Below are positions 8,284 to 18,118 of a stretch of DNA of 18,423 nt, piece after piece. The notes beneath the pieces were generated by a model. It saw only the letters and a program-made list of their open reading frames with translations, did not search any database and was not told the origin of the DNA. Each line of letters opens with the position of its first letter. The stretch's first letter is position 1. The DNA comes from Globomyces pollinis-pini. Taxonomy: Eukaryota > Chytridiomycota > Chytridiomycetes > Rhizophydiales > Globomycetaceae. Both the position numbers and the translations under genes were made by a program. The stretch covers positions 1 through 18,423 of the forward strand of contig MU621420.1 in NCBI GenBank assembly GCA_025399215.1, read 5' to 3'.

Positions 8284-9795
8284 ATGTCTCATGTCCAAAA
8301 TCCCTCGAATGAAGGAGGAAAAAAGAGTCGAAGAGGAAGTACAATTGTTGAATCATTTGGAGCATTATTAAATAGGTCAAGTAGTAATGCAAATCAAAAA
8401 CCAAGAAGTTCTATGGGTTCGTTACCTCATATTGAGGTACCTAAACAACAGAGTCGTCGTGGGTCAACAATTTCTTCAGTTACACCACAACCATCTTTAA
8501 AATCAGACATATCTTCCAAATCCATCAAAAACATTAAATCTTTTAGAAGTGGAAGTGTTGGTCCAGTAGAAGAAAGTCTTGATTCTTCCAATTACAAATC
8601 AAAGGATCATAATGAACCTGTGAGATCTAGACGTCAATCGGATGTTAAATTAGAAATGTTGAAAACAAAACAACAACTTGAAGATAAATATGAAATGCCG
8701 AAATATGAATTAGGAAGTCAAGATTATCTGGCACCAGGAGAAACATTATCGTTAAATGATTTCAAATTGATTAAATTAATTGGTAAAGGTGGATTTGCAA
8801 AAGTATATCAATCAGTTCGGAAAATGGATCATCGAATCTTTGCCATTAAAGTCATGAGAAAGGATCAATTGAGACAAACTAAACAAGTAATTTTAAATGA
8901 TAATTAATCAACATTAGTCGGCACATATCATGAATGAAAAATCAATTTTACAATCTTCAAGAGGAGAGAATTTCATTGTACAACTGTTGGGAACCTTTCA
9001 AGATGATATTCATTTATATATGGTACAAGAATTTCTTTCTGGTGGTGATTTATTTGGATATATCAAATTACATGGAGTAAATATTTGATTATTATTTATA
9101 ATTAGCATTTATCTGAAGTTCATTCCAAATTTTATGCTGCTGAAATATTACTTGGATTAGAATTTTTACATGAAAAGGGAATTGTCTATCGAGATTTAAA
9201 ACCAGAAAATATTTTATTTGATAATCATGGACATATTAAAATAGCAGATTTAGGATTTGCAAAACAATTAAATGGAGGTTATACAACAACATTTTGTGGA
9301 ACACCTTCTTATTTAGCACCAGAAGTGATTTTAAGAAAACCTTATAATATGATGGTAGATTGGTGGACTTTTGGAGTCATTTGTTTTCAACTTTGTTCAG
9401 GTTGTTCACCTTTTCAAGAATCAACTCCACCAAAAACTTTTTCTAGAATCATTCATGCTAATATTCGTTGGCCACCTGAACCTCAATTATATTTCTCAAA
9501 TGATGTCTTTGATTTAATCATGAGATTATTTGAAATCAATCCAAAGGAAAGGTTAAATGGAAATTTGATCAAATCTCATGAATGGTTTCAAGATATTGAT
9601 TTTCATGATTTAAATTTACGAAAAATCACTCCTCCACATATTGTTCATACTAATGTTAGGAGAAGATCGATTTCATTGGATCCAAATGCACCTACGGAAT
9701 TACGAAGAGCATCTACAATATTACCAGATCACACTGAACTAAGTGCTGGAGAAATTCCTACCCGGTCCACAAATAATCTATTTGAAGGTTTTTGA
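8284..9795 (+). CDS. AGC-family Ser/Thr kinase, PKA-catalytic-like, 3 exons, 483 aa
   Basis: Exons are 8284-8886, 8918-9076 and 9106-9795; introns are 31 nt (8887-8917) and 29 nt (9077-9105). Residues 1-159 are a Ser/Arg-rich disordered extension. The kinase domain starts at F160, with GKGGFAKV (glycine loop), FAIK189 (ATP lysine), YRD284LKPEN (catalytic loop), D302-L-G-F-A-K (magnesium motif, L instead of F), TFCGTPSYLAPEV (activation segment in AGC form) and DWWTFGV. The GFAK wording and a chain ending in F-E-G-F (a terminal FxxF as in PKA catalytic subunits) place it near PKA/PKG. There is no cyclic-nucleotide domain. Arg-directed sites recur in the extension (RRGST twice, RRQS) and tail (RRRS442, LRRAS457T), which suggests autophosphorylation or autoinhibition. 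It likely acts in the cytosol on basic Ser/Thr sites. Confidence 0.92.
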
Positions 9796-9915
9796 TAATA
9801 ATATAAGAATGTTTAAATACCAATTGCTATTGTCTCATTACATTGACTTCCATAAAATGCGTTTGGGTATCTCATGTTGTTTAGGCAAAGAGTTGTGTAG
9901 AAAAACATTTATTTT

Positions 9916-11594
9916 TTATGGGATGACAATAGCAGCAACTTCATGTAGATAAGTAGCCAACAACTTGATTCCTTCCACATAATTACTACGATCCAATTTT
10001 TCATTAATGGAGTGAGCTCCATCATCCACACGACCCATTGGTAATAAAAGAACACTTTTTTGTAAAGCATCTTGGAAAGTTATGGTTACAGGAATAGAAC
10101 CACCCTAATTGTTATTGGAAAAAATTGAAATTACTTCTCTGGTAAGATCTGGTTTGACTTTGAAAACCTTTTCAATAGCTTTGGTGGCAGCAGTAAAGTT
10201 CCAGTTGGTAACATCTGCAACCCACCATTTACCTTCATGATCACAGGTAATGCTCATGGTGTTTTTAGAACCTAATTTGGCAAATTCAGATTTGACATAA
10301 TCATAGACAAGTTGAGTAATTTCCTTTGGATCTTGATTTGGGACAGTTCTAATTGAGAATTTTCCAATTACTTTAGCTGGGATAACAGTTTTCGCACCGG
10401 AAGCATAAAAGGCCCCTTCAATACCGTGCAAAGAAAGAGATGGGTATCTCCATCTAGCCATAAGAGTGTCCTTTTCGTTATCATGAATAGTCACAGTAGC
10501 CTCAATGGCATCGTAAACATCTTTCATGTTAAAGTCCATTGTATCATAAATTTTCAATTCAGGGTCTATGTGTTAATAAAAGAGTCATACCAGTCACTGG
10601 AGCAACAGAATTCATCAATCCAGGGACAAGAATTTTGCCATCCGGAGTGGACAATTTTTGAAGGACATGAATCAGGTCGGTCATAGGTTCATGAACTACA
10701 CCACCAAATAAACCTAATTCATAAGTTTGATGAGATTCTACCAGAATGTAAATCCTTTCCAGGACCATTGATAGCCAAGTGAAAGTAAGAAACTCCACGT
10801 AGACCGTAGGTCAAACAAGGTTTAGTTGTTCCAAGCCAATAATTATCGGAAATACATACACAGTCAACATCCTTGAAATATTTATCGGCTTCAGCACGGA
10901 TTAAATCATCTAATCCCTCACTACCAGATTCTAAATAATTAATTAATGTCAATTTTCACCTTCCATTCTAATATTATCAGTTTTTATAAACAAAATTTAC
11001 CCTTCAAAGCACATTTTCAAGTTAACTGGTAAATCAATACCAAGTTTTTGATGGATTTCAATAACCCATAACCAAGAAATGACTGGCCCTTTATCATCGG
11101 TACTACCACGACCAAACATACGACCTTGATCATCTTCAACGAGTGTGAATGGGTCCGTATTCCAACCATCAGATAGTAATGCAGGTTGTACATCATAATG
11201 ACCATAAACTAAAACTGTTTTCTTTTTTGGGTCAGATCCATAATGAGCTAACACCACTGGTGGTAGGTCAATAACTTGACCTTCCAAAGTTTGTTTTCCA
11301 ACATTTCTCATTGACACCCTACCATTAACAAAGAGAGTGAATACCTAAGATGAGAAGATAGAATTCAAGTACCTAAAGAGTTAATTGAAGGCAAGATCAA
11401 TACGTAGCACCCAAACGAGTCAATTCCTTTTCCAACCATTGACCCATTCTAACGACTTAAGATTAGATACTATTAAAAGAACCTTCAGGACGATGTTCGA
11501 CAGTTCCACTGACACTTGGAATAGCGACTACTTCAGCTAATTTCTTTACGTAATCATCTTGATGTTTATCCACGAATTCACTAAATTTGTCCAT
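9916..11594 (-). CDS. DUG1: Cys-Gly metallodipeptidase (M20 family), 473 aa, 8 coding exons plus an 8-nt microexon
   Basis: Exons are 11594-11483, 11455-11404, 11318-11001, 10967-10960, 10930-10742, 10713-10591, 10565-10135 and 10104-9916, totalling 1422 nt with consistent phases. The family (yeast Dug1, animal CNDP2, about 475-480 aa) hydrolyses Cys-Gly in glutathione breakdown, using two metal ions in the cytosol. Motifs: N-terminal [10 protein letters not shown]95YD (metal), GRGSTD129D130KGP (bridging Asp), E160GME163E164SGSEG (catalytic and metal glutamates), [24 protein letters not shown] and [10 protein letters not shown] near the end (metal His). Introns are 27 nt; a 31+28+26 triplet; 33 and 29 nt around the microexon; then 28, 25 and 30 nt. 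The first intron starts with the unusual donor GTTCTT. It converges on the kinase gene (120 bp) and diverges from the small gene at 11808. Confidence 0.95.
10960..10967 (-). other. 8-nt microexon in the DUG1-like gene
   Basis: AATGGAAG lies between a 33-nt intron (11000-10968) and a 29-nt intron (10959-10931). It supplies the last base of G161, all of M162 and E163, and the first base of E164, completing the family motif FEG-ME-ESGSEG. Skipping it would remove the catalytic glutamate and shift the frame. Confidence 0.88.
11319..11403 (-). other. Triple tandem intron in the DUG1-like gene (31+28+26 nt)
   Basis: Three GT...AG segments follow each other with no exon between: 11403-11373 (GTATTGATC to CTCTTTAG), 11372-11345 (GTACTTGAA to ATCTTAG) and 11344-11319 (GTATTCACT to ATGGTAG). 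Joining 11404 to 11318 gives [16 protein letters not shown], the family reading. Removing only the first two leaves a frameshift and a TGA. Confidence 0.87.
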
Positions 11595-11807
11595 TAAAAA
11601 ATCCAAAAGCTCATCGAATGAAAATTACAAAAAGTAACCTCCTGATGTTACACTAGCAGCAACACAATATGAACTTAGTAACAACTGTTTGAATGAGTAC
11701 CTTATGTGTAGCTATGAGTACCTAGTGTGTATCTATCTATATCGTATTGTGAGTATCTGTTTGTATCGTATTGATAGCAACTGTTACGAATTGTTTACCC
11801 TTTTCCA
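11595..11807. promoter_or_regulatory. Divergent promoter region of the DUG1-like gene and the small gene at 11808
   Basis: This 213-bp gap separates two divergently read genes, so it must hold both promoters. It contains the degenerate 21-nt tandem repeat listed separately. I see no clear TATA or other named box. Confidence 0.5.
11695..11771. repeat. Degenerate 21-nt direct repeats
   Basis: Units are 11695-11715 and 11716-11736 (adjacent; share GAGTACCT, GTGTA and CTAT), and 11751-11771 (GAGTATCTG...TATCGTAT). Between units two and three, TATCGTATTG also recurs, at 11739-11748 and 11764-11773. The sites lie between two divergent genes. Confidence 0.65.
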
Positions 11808-12243
11808 ATGAATTCCATGAAATTGTTGGATATTTTCAAATGCCATCAAATCAATTCATTCATTCAAGATCCCATTCATGAAAATTCATCCTTTGCTTTA
11901 AATCCAATTGGTTCTTACAGTACATTAACAATTAGGTTCAAAGTTTTCAAAACCATTGCTAGTCATTCGTTATTCAAATAAATTACAATGTGCTCAATTT
12001 ACCGAATCAGCTTATGATAAAGATTATGATCCTATCATTGAATGGATCATTAATGGAAATACTTTGGAATTAGTTTCAATTTATCGTTGGCATCAAGGTT
12101 TATTAACTGTTGGAAAAAATATAAAGAAATCAGATGCAGATGATTTTGTTGATAATTGGATACTGGATTTGTTGGAAAGAGGTTACAATGATCCATTGGA
12201 AGCTGAACTCGAATGGTTTTCAAAACCAAAATCAAAACTATAG
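11808..12243 (+). CDS. Small hypothetical protein, 127 aa, probable tandem intron pair
   Basis: Exon 1 is 11808-11910 and exon 2 is 11963-12243. The 52-nt gap splits into 25 nt (11911-11935, donor GTTCTT) and 27 nt (11936-11962, donor GTTCAA), each ending in TAG; joining restores frame as SFALNPI-VIRYSNKL. The resulting protein starts MNSMKLLDIF and ends FSKPKSKL. The second exon is well-formed coding sequence (IIEWIINGNTLELVSIYRW, then DADDFVDNWILDLLERG) with no signal peptide or membrane segment; it looks like a small acidic alpha/beta protein. I do not recognise the family. An alternative single 43-nt intron (donor GTACAT at 11920) also keeps frame but would be longer than every other intron here. 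It converges on MFS carrier 1 (58 bp gap). Confidence 0.6.
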
Positions 12244-12301
12244 TTCATTACAACAATAAATATCAATCGATGTTCTAATATTAAAAAGAATTCTTTATTA
12301 T

Positions 12302-13836
12302 TTATTGGCGAATATCTCTAGCGCGTTTAATATACAGTAGAATGTTTCCAAAAACAGCAATACCACACAAAATTGTAGAAATCAAAAAGGTATCATAATA
12401 GCATTTAGCTCCTTTACAAATCGATGTTCCGGCAGATTCGTAAACCTGTCCAAAGAGGGATGAGAAAAATTGTCCACCAAATGCAGGTATCACAGTCATC
12501 CAACCCCTTTGTATTAAAATTAAAGAATGTATTACCAATTTTTAGCAAAATTCCTTAATCCAAAATATTCTCCAACTAGAATTGGAATGGCAGTCCACAT
12601 GGCACCAAATCCCCAACCAATCAAGATGGTGACAATATCCAATTGTTCAATATGTTGTATATACAAAGTATACATGCAACCAGCAGTCATCAATACTGCA
12701 GCTACAATTGGCCAAACTGTTCGTACTATTCCAAAAGAAGTGGCCCCAAAATCAGATATAAGGCTTAAAACAACACCAGATACAAAAGAATGAATTGAAA
12801 ATGTCTGTACATGACTTTTTTGAATTGCTTGAACAAAAGAGTCTTTGGCGGTCAATTCTGGTGGTAGAATTGCAATAACTAACATTAGCGATGAATCAAA
12901 ACTTACCAACAGCACCAAGATTATTGATATGCATCAATCCAACTCCAATCACAGCAAACATATTGTAACCCAACAAAACGGAATTCCATGAAGGAAAACA
13001 AGCTGTTTCTTTTGATTGTTGTCGCGTTTCAGGTTCCTCAATATCCAAATCCACAGACATTATTGGCATCAATTGAGGATCATCAAGCAAATATCTTTGC
13101 TCCTGGATTGAATCGCATAAACGTTGACATTCTGGATCAATAAATTCTTCTTCTTGATCATATGGTTTCAAAAATACAAACAAAATCAAGTTTAATACAA
13201 ATCCAAAAGTTCCAAGAAAGAACAAATAATCATTGACTCTCAACACATTATCAGTCATAAAGAAAATGGAACCAAGAGTTGCAAAAAAGTAGGCACTTAA
13301 ACCAAAGAAACCAACAGAGAAACCAACAGCGATTGAACGATATTTCTCGGGCCAGTTTCGATAGTTGGTTGCCAAGGAACAATGGTATGTAGCAGCACTA
13401 AAAATAATGAATCTACGTGAAAAAGTACCTTCCCAGTCCAATCAACAAGAAATAAAAAGCTAATATGAGATAATGAGGTTTGGGAAGGGATCCATCAAAG
13501 GTCAAACTGGTAACATAATAACCAGTAAATATTCCAGAACCACCCATTAAAAAGAATGCCCAAGTTAAATCTGGATAACGATCCACCAAGGAACCAAACA
13601 ACGGCCCACCAATAAAAACCCCAGCATTTCCACAACTACAAGATCAATACTATAGTCAAGTTACGAAGCAATAAAAGCAGTTTCTGATTGAGTCAGATCA
13701 AGGAAATAAGACATTTGAGGCCTAAGATTAAACAAGCTTCTTGATACCCAAATAAAGAAAAGGTATAAGCAGATCCGGCCGTCAACATAGCGATCGACGC
13801 TAGCGTTTGACTTAGAAATAATTTAAAAAATGACAT
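12302..13836 (-). CDS. Major facilitator superfamily transporter, MCH1/nodulin-like, 463 aa (carrier 1)
   Basis: Exons are 13836-13748, 13721-13665, 13635-13429, 13397-12907, 12878-12536 and 12506-12302; introns are 26, 29, 31, 28 and 29 nt. The protein has about 12 hydrophobic segments in two halves split by an acidic central loop (DQEEEFIDPECQRLCDS onwards). Recognisable pieces are the N-terminal SLSQTLASIAMLTAGSAY, GGPLFGSLVDRYPDL (the loop 2-3 MFS signature with D and R), NWPEKYRSIAVGFSVGFFG, and ILVGEYFGLRNFAKNWGWM near the C terminus. This fits the MCH1/nodulin-like MFS branch, whose fungal members are called monocarboxylate transporter-like but mostly have unknown substrates. Its paralogue at 16541 has the same intron positions. 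No signal for a particular membrane is visible. Confidence 0.9.
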
Positions 13837-14480
13837 GATTTCAATGGTCAAGTTTTCCGTTTAAAAATCAAATTTGTTATCAACAAACATGTGACTGGAT
13901 GAAACCATCAACAGATTGGTTGCGATTTCATAAAATCACGATGAAATGATAATGGAAGGTATTTGAATGATTGTTATTTGTTTGTTGTTCATTTGGTAAT
14001 TTCCAAAATAATTTATTGAATTGGTCTGTTTGAAAAATCACGTTAAATCATACTGAACAATGAGTTCACTACCTTTTAATACTATTTAAATCCTTCACTG
14101 CTACTTGAATGCATTCACTCTGTGCATCTTTATCTCGTTGTAAGTTGGTATCAAACCATGTGGAAGTCTTTAAGAATCATGTGATCACGTCCCCCAATTT
14201 ATCCTGTCCCCAAATTCAAAAATATCTGTGATGTTGATTGATGATGAGCACTGAACTTGTTGATTCTAACCAAGCTCATTTTCAAAGGGCAAAATCATTC
14301 ATCAATGCTATACGTTCAATTTAATCCCCGCTTCTATTATCAGCCCTGAGTTGTCACGCCTTCAATTCCTTATCAAGTAACTGTACCCTTTAAAACGATG
14401 CCCGTATCACGTTATACATTATCTATTTATTATCTCACTTTAATACTAGTCACACTACTCATTCCAAAAAATACACACAA
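13837..14480. promoter_or_regulatory. 644-bp intergenic region upstream of MFS carrier 1
   Basis: I see no coding frame of note on either strand. The region holds ATCACGT at 14037-14043, 14184-14190 and 14406-14412, and ATCACG at 13935-13940, plus a C-rich patch near 14190. It is upstream of carrier 1 and downstream of the Ser-rich gene, so promoter elements are plausible but unproven. Confidence 0.4.
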
Positions 14481-16447
14481 CTACCAAAACGAATCTAAGG
14501 TATGGGCATCCACTTCCTCCAAAATTAATTCAACATCATCTATTTGACTTTTCTTGAACTGGAATTCATTGGACTGTGATGGTTTCGATGTATTCATACC
14601 ATCTATTGTAAACAGATTATTGATTTACCAAATACAGGATATATTGGGATATCAGAGAGCGATGGGAATATCAGATTGGGTTCTTGTGGTATCAAATCAT
14701 TAGTATGAATATCAATCTCTGGAGGTTGTATATTCGTTCCAAACATGTCCATTTCAATGGAATGTGTTGTTACGGAACTATCATGTAAAGTGACACTTGA
14801 TGTATCCAAAATCGCTCGTTGATCAATCACTAGTAAAATAAGTATATAAAATCTTACTTGAAGAATCCGATGTACAAAAATAATTATTTTCTAGAAATAA
14901 TGGTATAGGTGTGGAATTATAATTCATTTCCAACGGATTTTGAATATAGAGATGACTTTGATTCATATTCTTCAATGAAAAACAAGAAATGGTAAACCAT
15001 TTAGAAAAATGAGAATGTAATATTTCGGGTATAAACAATTCTACAGGTTGGTTGGCAATCACCTTTATACATGTATCCATAAATATTTCCAATGATGAAG
15101 TGCATGTAAATAAATATCGATAAACTCCCTCTTTCACCAATTCAAGAAATTCACGGGTAACCATGGATTCGTAACCCGGGTATATCTTGTGTATCATATC
15201 CAACCATCGAATCAATACAATCCCAGATCCAAGAGTCCATTTTAATAACAATCGGTCATTAATATATGGTATTGTTGAACATCCTCTTGCCATCATCCGT
15301 TCCATCTCTGTAACTGAATAATACTTCCAATCGTCTGAATACTTTATAAATTGATCATAAAACGATTCAATAAAAAAATCATGGTATATTTTTGGTAAAT
15401 AATGATGTTCCAATGGTTTCGTTTTCCTCTTTGTGATTTTTGTAATATTTTGTAATCCGTAATGTAACGGAAATGTAGTTAAATTATACCTTTTAACAAA
15501 GGTATTCAGAAATTTTAAATGGACAGGTCCATATTGAAAGTTGGGGTATTTTTTTCGTATCAAGGTCAACCAAAAATCGGAATCTTCTAATTCAACGAAT
15601 TCTAGGTAATCACATACACATATATTTTCTAAGTATGTTAGATAATCGTAATGTTACCAAACAAAGCCAATTGAAAATCACGTTTTGGATATTCAATGGA
15701 AGTTGGATGAAATCCTAAACTCGTTGATTTTTTCTTCCTTCGTTCTTTATCCAATTTTTTGTTATCAACATTTGTCTTTTTATTTTTGTTGCGTGATGGT
15801 TTTTCAATCTCAGAGTTTCCCATAGATAGTTTATCTTCATTAAAGTCACTATCTTTTGCTAATACAAATGGGAAACTGGAGACCAAAGAATTTGTGGATC
15901 TCGGTTTGATAATTCGTTGAGCTCGACTGGTTTTAGTTGGTTGAATTGTATTTTTTGGTCTCTTTGAACTTCTCGATCGTGAATTGGTAGATTGACTACT
16001 AAATGACAAGTTTTCTGACACTGATAAATCAGTGGTAGAGATAGATGACGTAGAGATAGAAACTGAATCATCCAAGTGAATATCATTAATTAGTTTGGTA
16101 TTTGGGGTTGCTTCCGTTGCAACAAAAAATGCGTGAGGGGAAGGACGTACTGGAGCTGTTATAATACTACTACCAGATAAACGTTTAATTGAATGACTCT
16201 GTTTGACTGATGAATTTGAAATGGAGTCAGAGTGAGAACTCGAAGAATCTGTTAATGAATCATTCTGATCCGACATTCCATCCCCTTCTTTTGACCCACT
16301 TTCATAACCGGATGCGTCATCATCATCTGTATCGGAATCTGAATCAGTGGATTGATTCTCATACATTTTCTGTTGTCCATTTTGAGTTCCCAAATAGAAA
16401 ATCGCATTACCCTTCAGATTCTTTAGGTTCCTAGTCTTCTTTCGCAT
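14481..16447 (-). CDS. Ser-rich, likely nuclear protein of unknown function, 4 exons, 627 aa
   Basis: Exons are 16447-15658, 15628-14858, 14829-14629 and 14602-14481; introns are 29, 28 and 26 nt, and the total of 1884 nt is in frame to a TAG. Residues 1-20 are basic (MRKKTRNLKNLKGNAIF). A Ser/Asp stretch follows (STDSDSDTDDDDASGYESG), then a long Ser/Thr-rich linker and a Lys/Arg cluster (KNKKTNVDNKKLDKERRKKK) that looks like a nuclear localisation signal. Residues about 264-520 are compact and rich in Tyr, Phe, Trp and Leu (SDFWLTLIRKKYPNFQYG onwards) and resemble a folded helical domain I cannot name. The tail is acidic and ends LILEEVDAHTLDSFW. A chromatin or transcription role would fit the composition but is only a guess. 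Its start is 93 bp from the divergent start of MFS carrier 2. Confidence 0.8.
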
Positions 16448-16540
16448 GGTCCTCTCCGCTTTTCTGAATTTTTTTGTCCAACTTGATTTCGTTGATCAAA
16501 CTTCATTTGTCATCATTTTTTCTTTGTTTTTGGATTTCAA
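16448..16540. promoter_or_regulatory. Short divergent promoter between the Ser-rich gene and MFS carrier 2
   Basis: Only 93 bp separate two divergent start codons. The plus strand is T-rich (runs at 16468-16474 and 16516-16533). No named element is visible. Confidence 0.5.
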
Positions 16541-18118
16541 ATGTCGATTGCTCAACTCTCACTCAGTCAGACTCTAGCGTCTGTTACGATGTTGACTGCT
16601 GGAACTGCTTATGCATTTTCTCTTTATGGGTATCGTTTTTATAATGGTTTGATTATAGTCCTCAATTATCTACTCTCTTTCACTTATCCCAATCAGAAAC
16701 TGCCTTTGTCGCTTCGTTTGTCATTTAGTAGTTGTTGATTGTAATAGTTGTGGAAATGCTGGTGTTTTTATTGGTGGACCTATAAGTGGAACTTTGGTAG
16801 ATCGGTTCCCAAATTTCGCATACTTGTTTTTCTTAGTTGGTGGATTAAGTATTTTTACTGGATATCAGTTGGTCAGTCATACTGTTAGTGGATTATTACC
16901 TCGTCCTCACTATTTGGTGCTGGCCCTTTATTTTTTCATCATTGGATTGGGAAGGTGATCATCGTTTCTTTAACTTTCAGTTCGGCAAACTATCATTGTT
17001 CTTTAGCTACAAATTATAGAAATTGGCCTGCTTCATACAGATCCATTGCAGTGGGAACATCTGTGGGATTTTTCGGTCTAAGTGCATTTTTCTTTGCTAC
17101 CGTTGGATCACAATTTTTCATAGTCAATCAAGTCCTTCAAGTAGAGCAATTCTTATCATTCTTGGGAGGATTTTGTTTGATAATCAGTCTATTATCAGCA
17201 TTACTATTAAAACCCATTCAAACTAAAATAGAAATTATAGTAGATAACGTTAGTACAGAAAGTACACCTTTTTTACACGCCACTGAACATGAATCAGAGT
17301 ATGTTGAAGAGCGAGAAGAAGGCGAAACGAGCTCAATCACATCTCGTGGATATATTTCCACACCTGTAGATGATTTAGAATATTCAATATGTGATGAACG
17401 AATTGAATTAGATGATATTTCATGTTTTCCATCAATCAATGCATTTCTTTTAGCATACAACATGTTTGCAATTATTGGTGTTGGACTAATGTATCTCAAT
17501 AATGTTGGAGCTATTTGTAACAATTTCATTCTGATATCTAGTGATTTCTCTGTTACCAACGGATATGGATTCAAGCCATCCAAGTGTTCAAGTGATGCAA
17601 AAGAGTCACGTCCAGTTATTGTCATTACTTTCATTTGCATCAAGGGTTCTGATTGGAATCCTATCTGATGTATGTGCCTCTTCCATTGGATTGCCTAGAA
17701 CATTTTGGCCTATTACTGGAGCACTATTGATGGTTATCGGCTGTGGGATGATGCTTTATATCAAGAATGCCGACCTTTTGTATGTTGTTTCTGTCATCAT
17801 TGGCAGTGCATATGGTACAATTTGGTCCGCAGTTCCAATTCTGGTTGGAGAATATTTTGGATTGAAGAATTTCGCCAAAAATTGGTAAATTTGTACTTTT
17901 AACTTTATTAAAGGGGATGGATGACTGTTATGCCTGCATTTGGTGGTTACCTGTTTGCAACAATTTTTGGAGCCGTGTATGAAGAATCAGGTGTTTCTGT
18001 TTGTAAGGGACAAAACTGTTACATGAAAAGTTTCATTATAGCTACTGTATTGTCACTTCTAGCACTTTTTGGAAATATTTTCTTGTATTTTAAACGATAT
18101 CGTGAAACCCGTGTTTAG
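16541..18118 (+). CDS. Major facilitator superfamily transporter, MCH1/nodulin-like, 478 aa (carrier 2)
   Basis: Exons are 16541-16629, 16659-16715, 16748-16954, 16981-17516, 17542-17884 and 17914-18118; introns are 29, 32, 26, 25 and 29 nt. The sequence parallels carrier 1 throughout: SLSQTLASVTMLTAGTAY, CGNAGVFIGGPISGTLVDR, NYHCSLATNYRNWPASYR, SVGFFGLSAFFFATVGSQFF and ILVGEYFGLKNFAKNWGWM. Exon lengths 89, 57, 207, 343 and 205 are identical to carrier 1; only exon 4 differs (536 versus 491), because its acidic Ser/Thr/Glu-rich central cytoplasmic loop is 15 residues longer. Intron 2 uses the weak donor GTTTGT and intron 3 GTGATC. About 12 membrane segments are expected; the substrate is unknown. 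Confidence 0.9.

Noticed and set aside
11920..11962. Single 43-nt intron in the small gene at 11808
   Set aside because: It keeps frame but exceeds every other single intron here; the 25+27 split fits the size rule better. Kept as the stated alternative.
15602..15657. A 56-nt intron in the Ser-rich gene that might be another tandem pair
   Set aside because: A 29-nt intron ending at 15629 already restores the frame (ALF-ENICVCDYLEF), so the longer reading is not needed.
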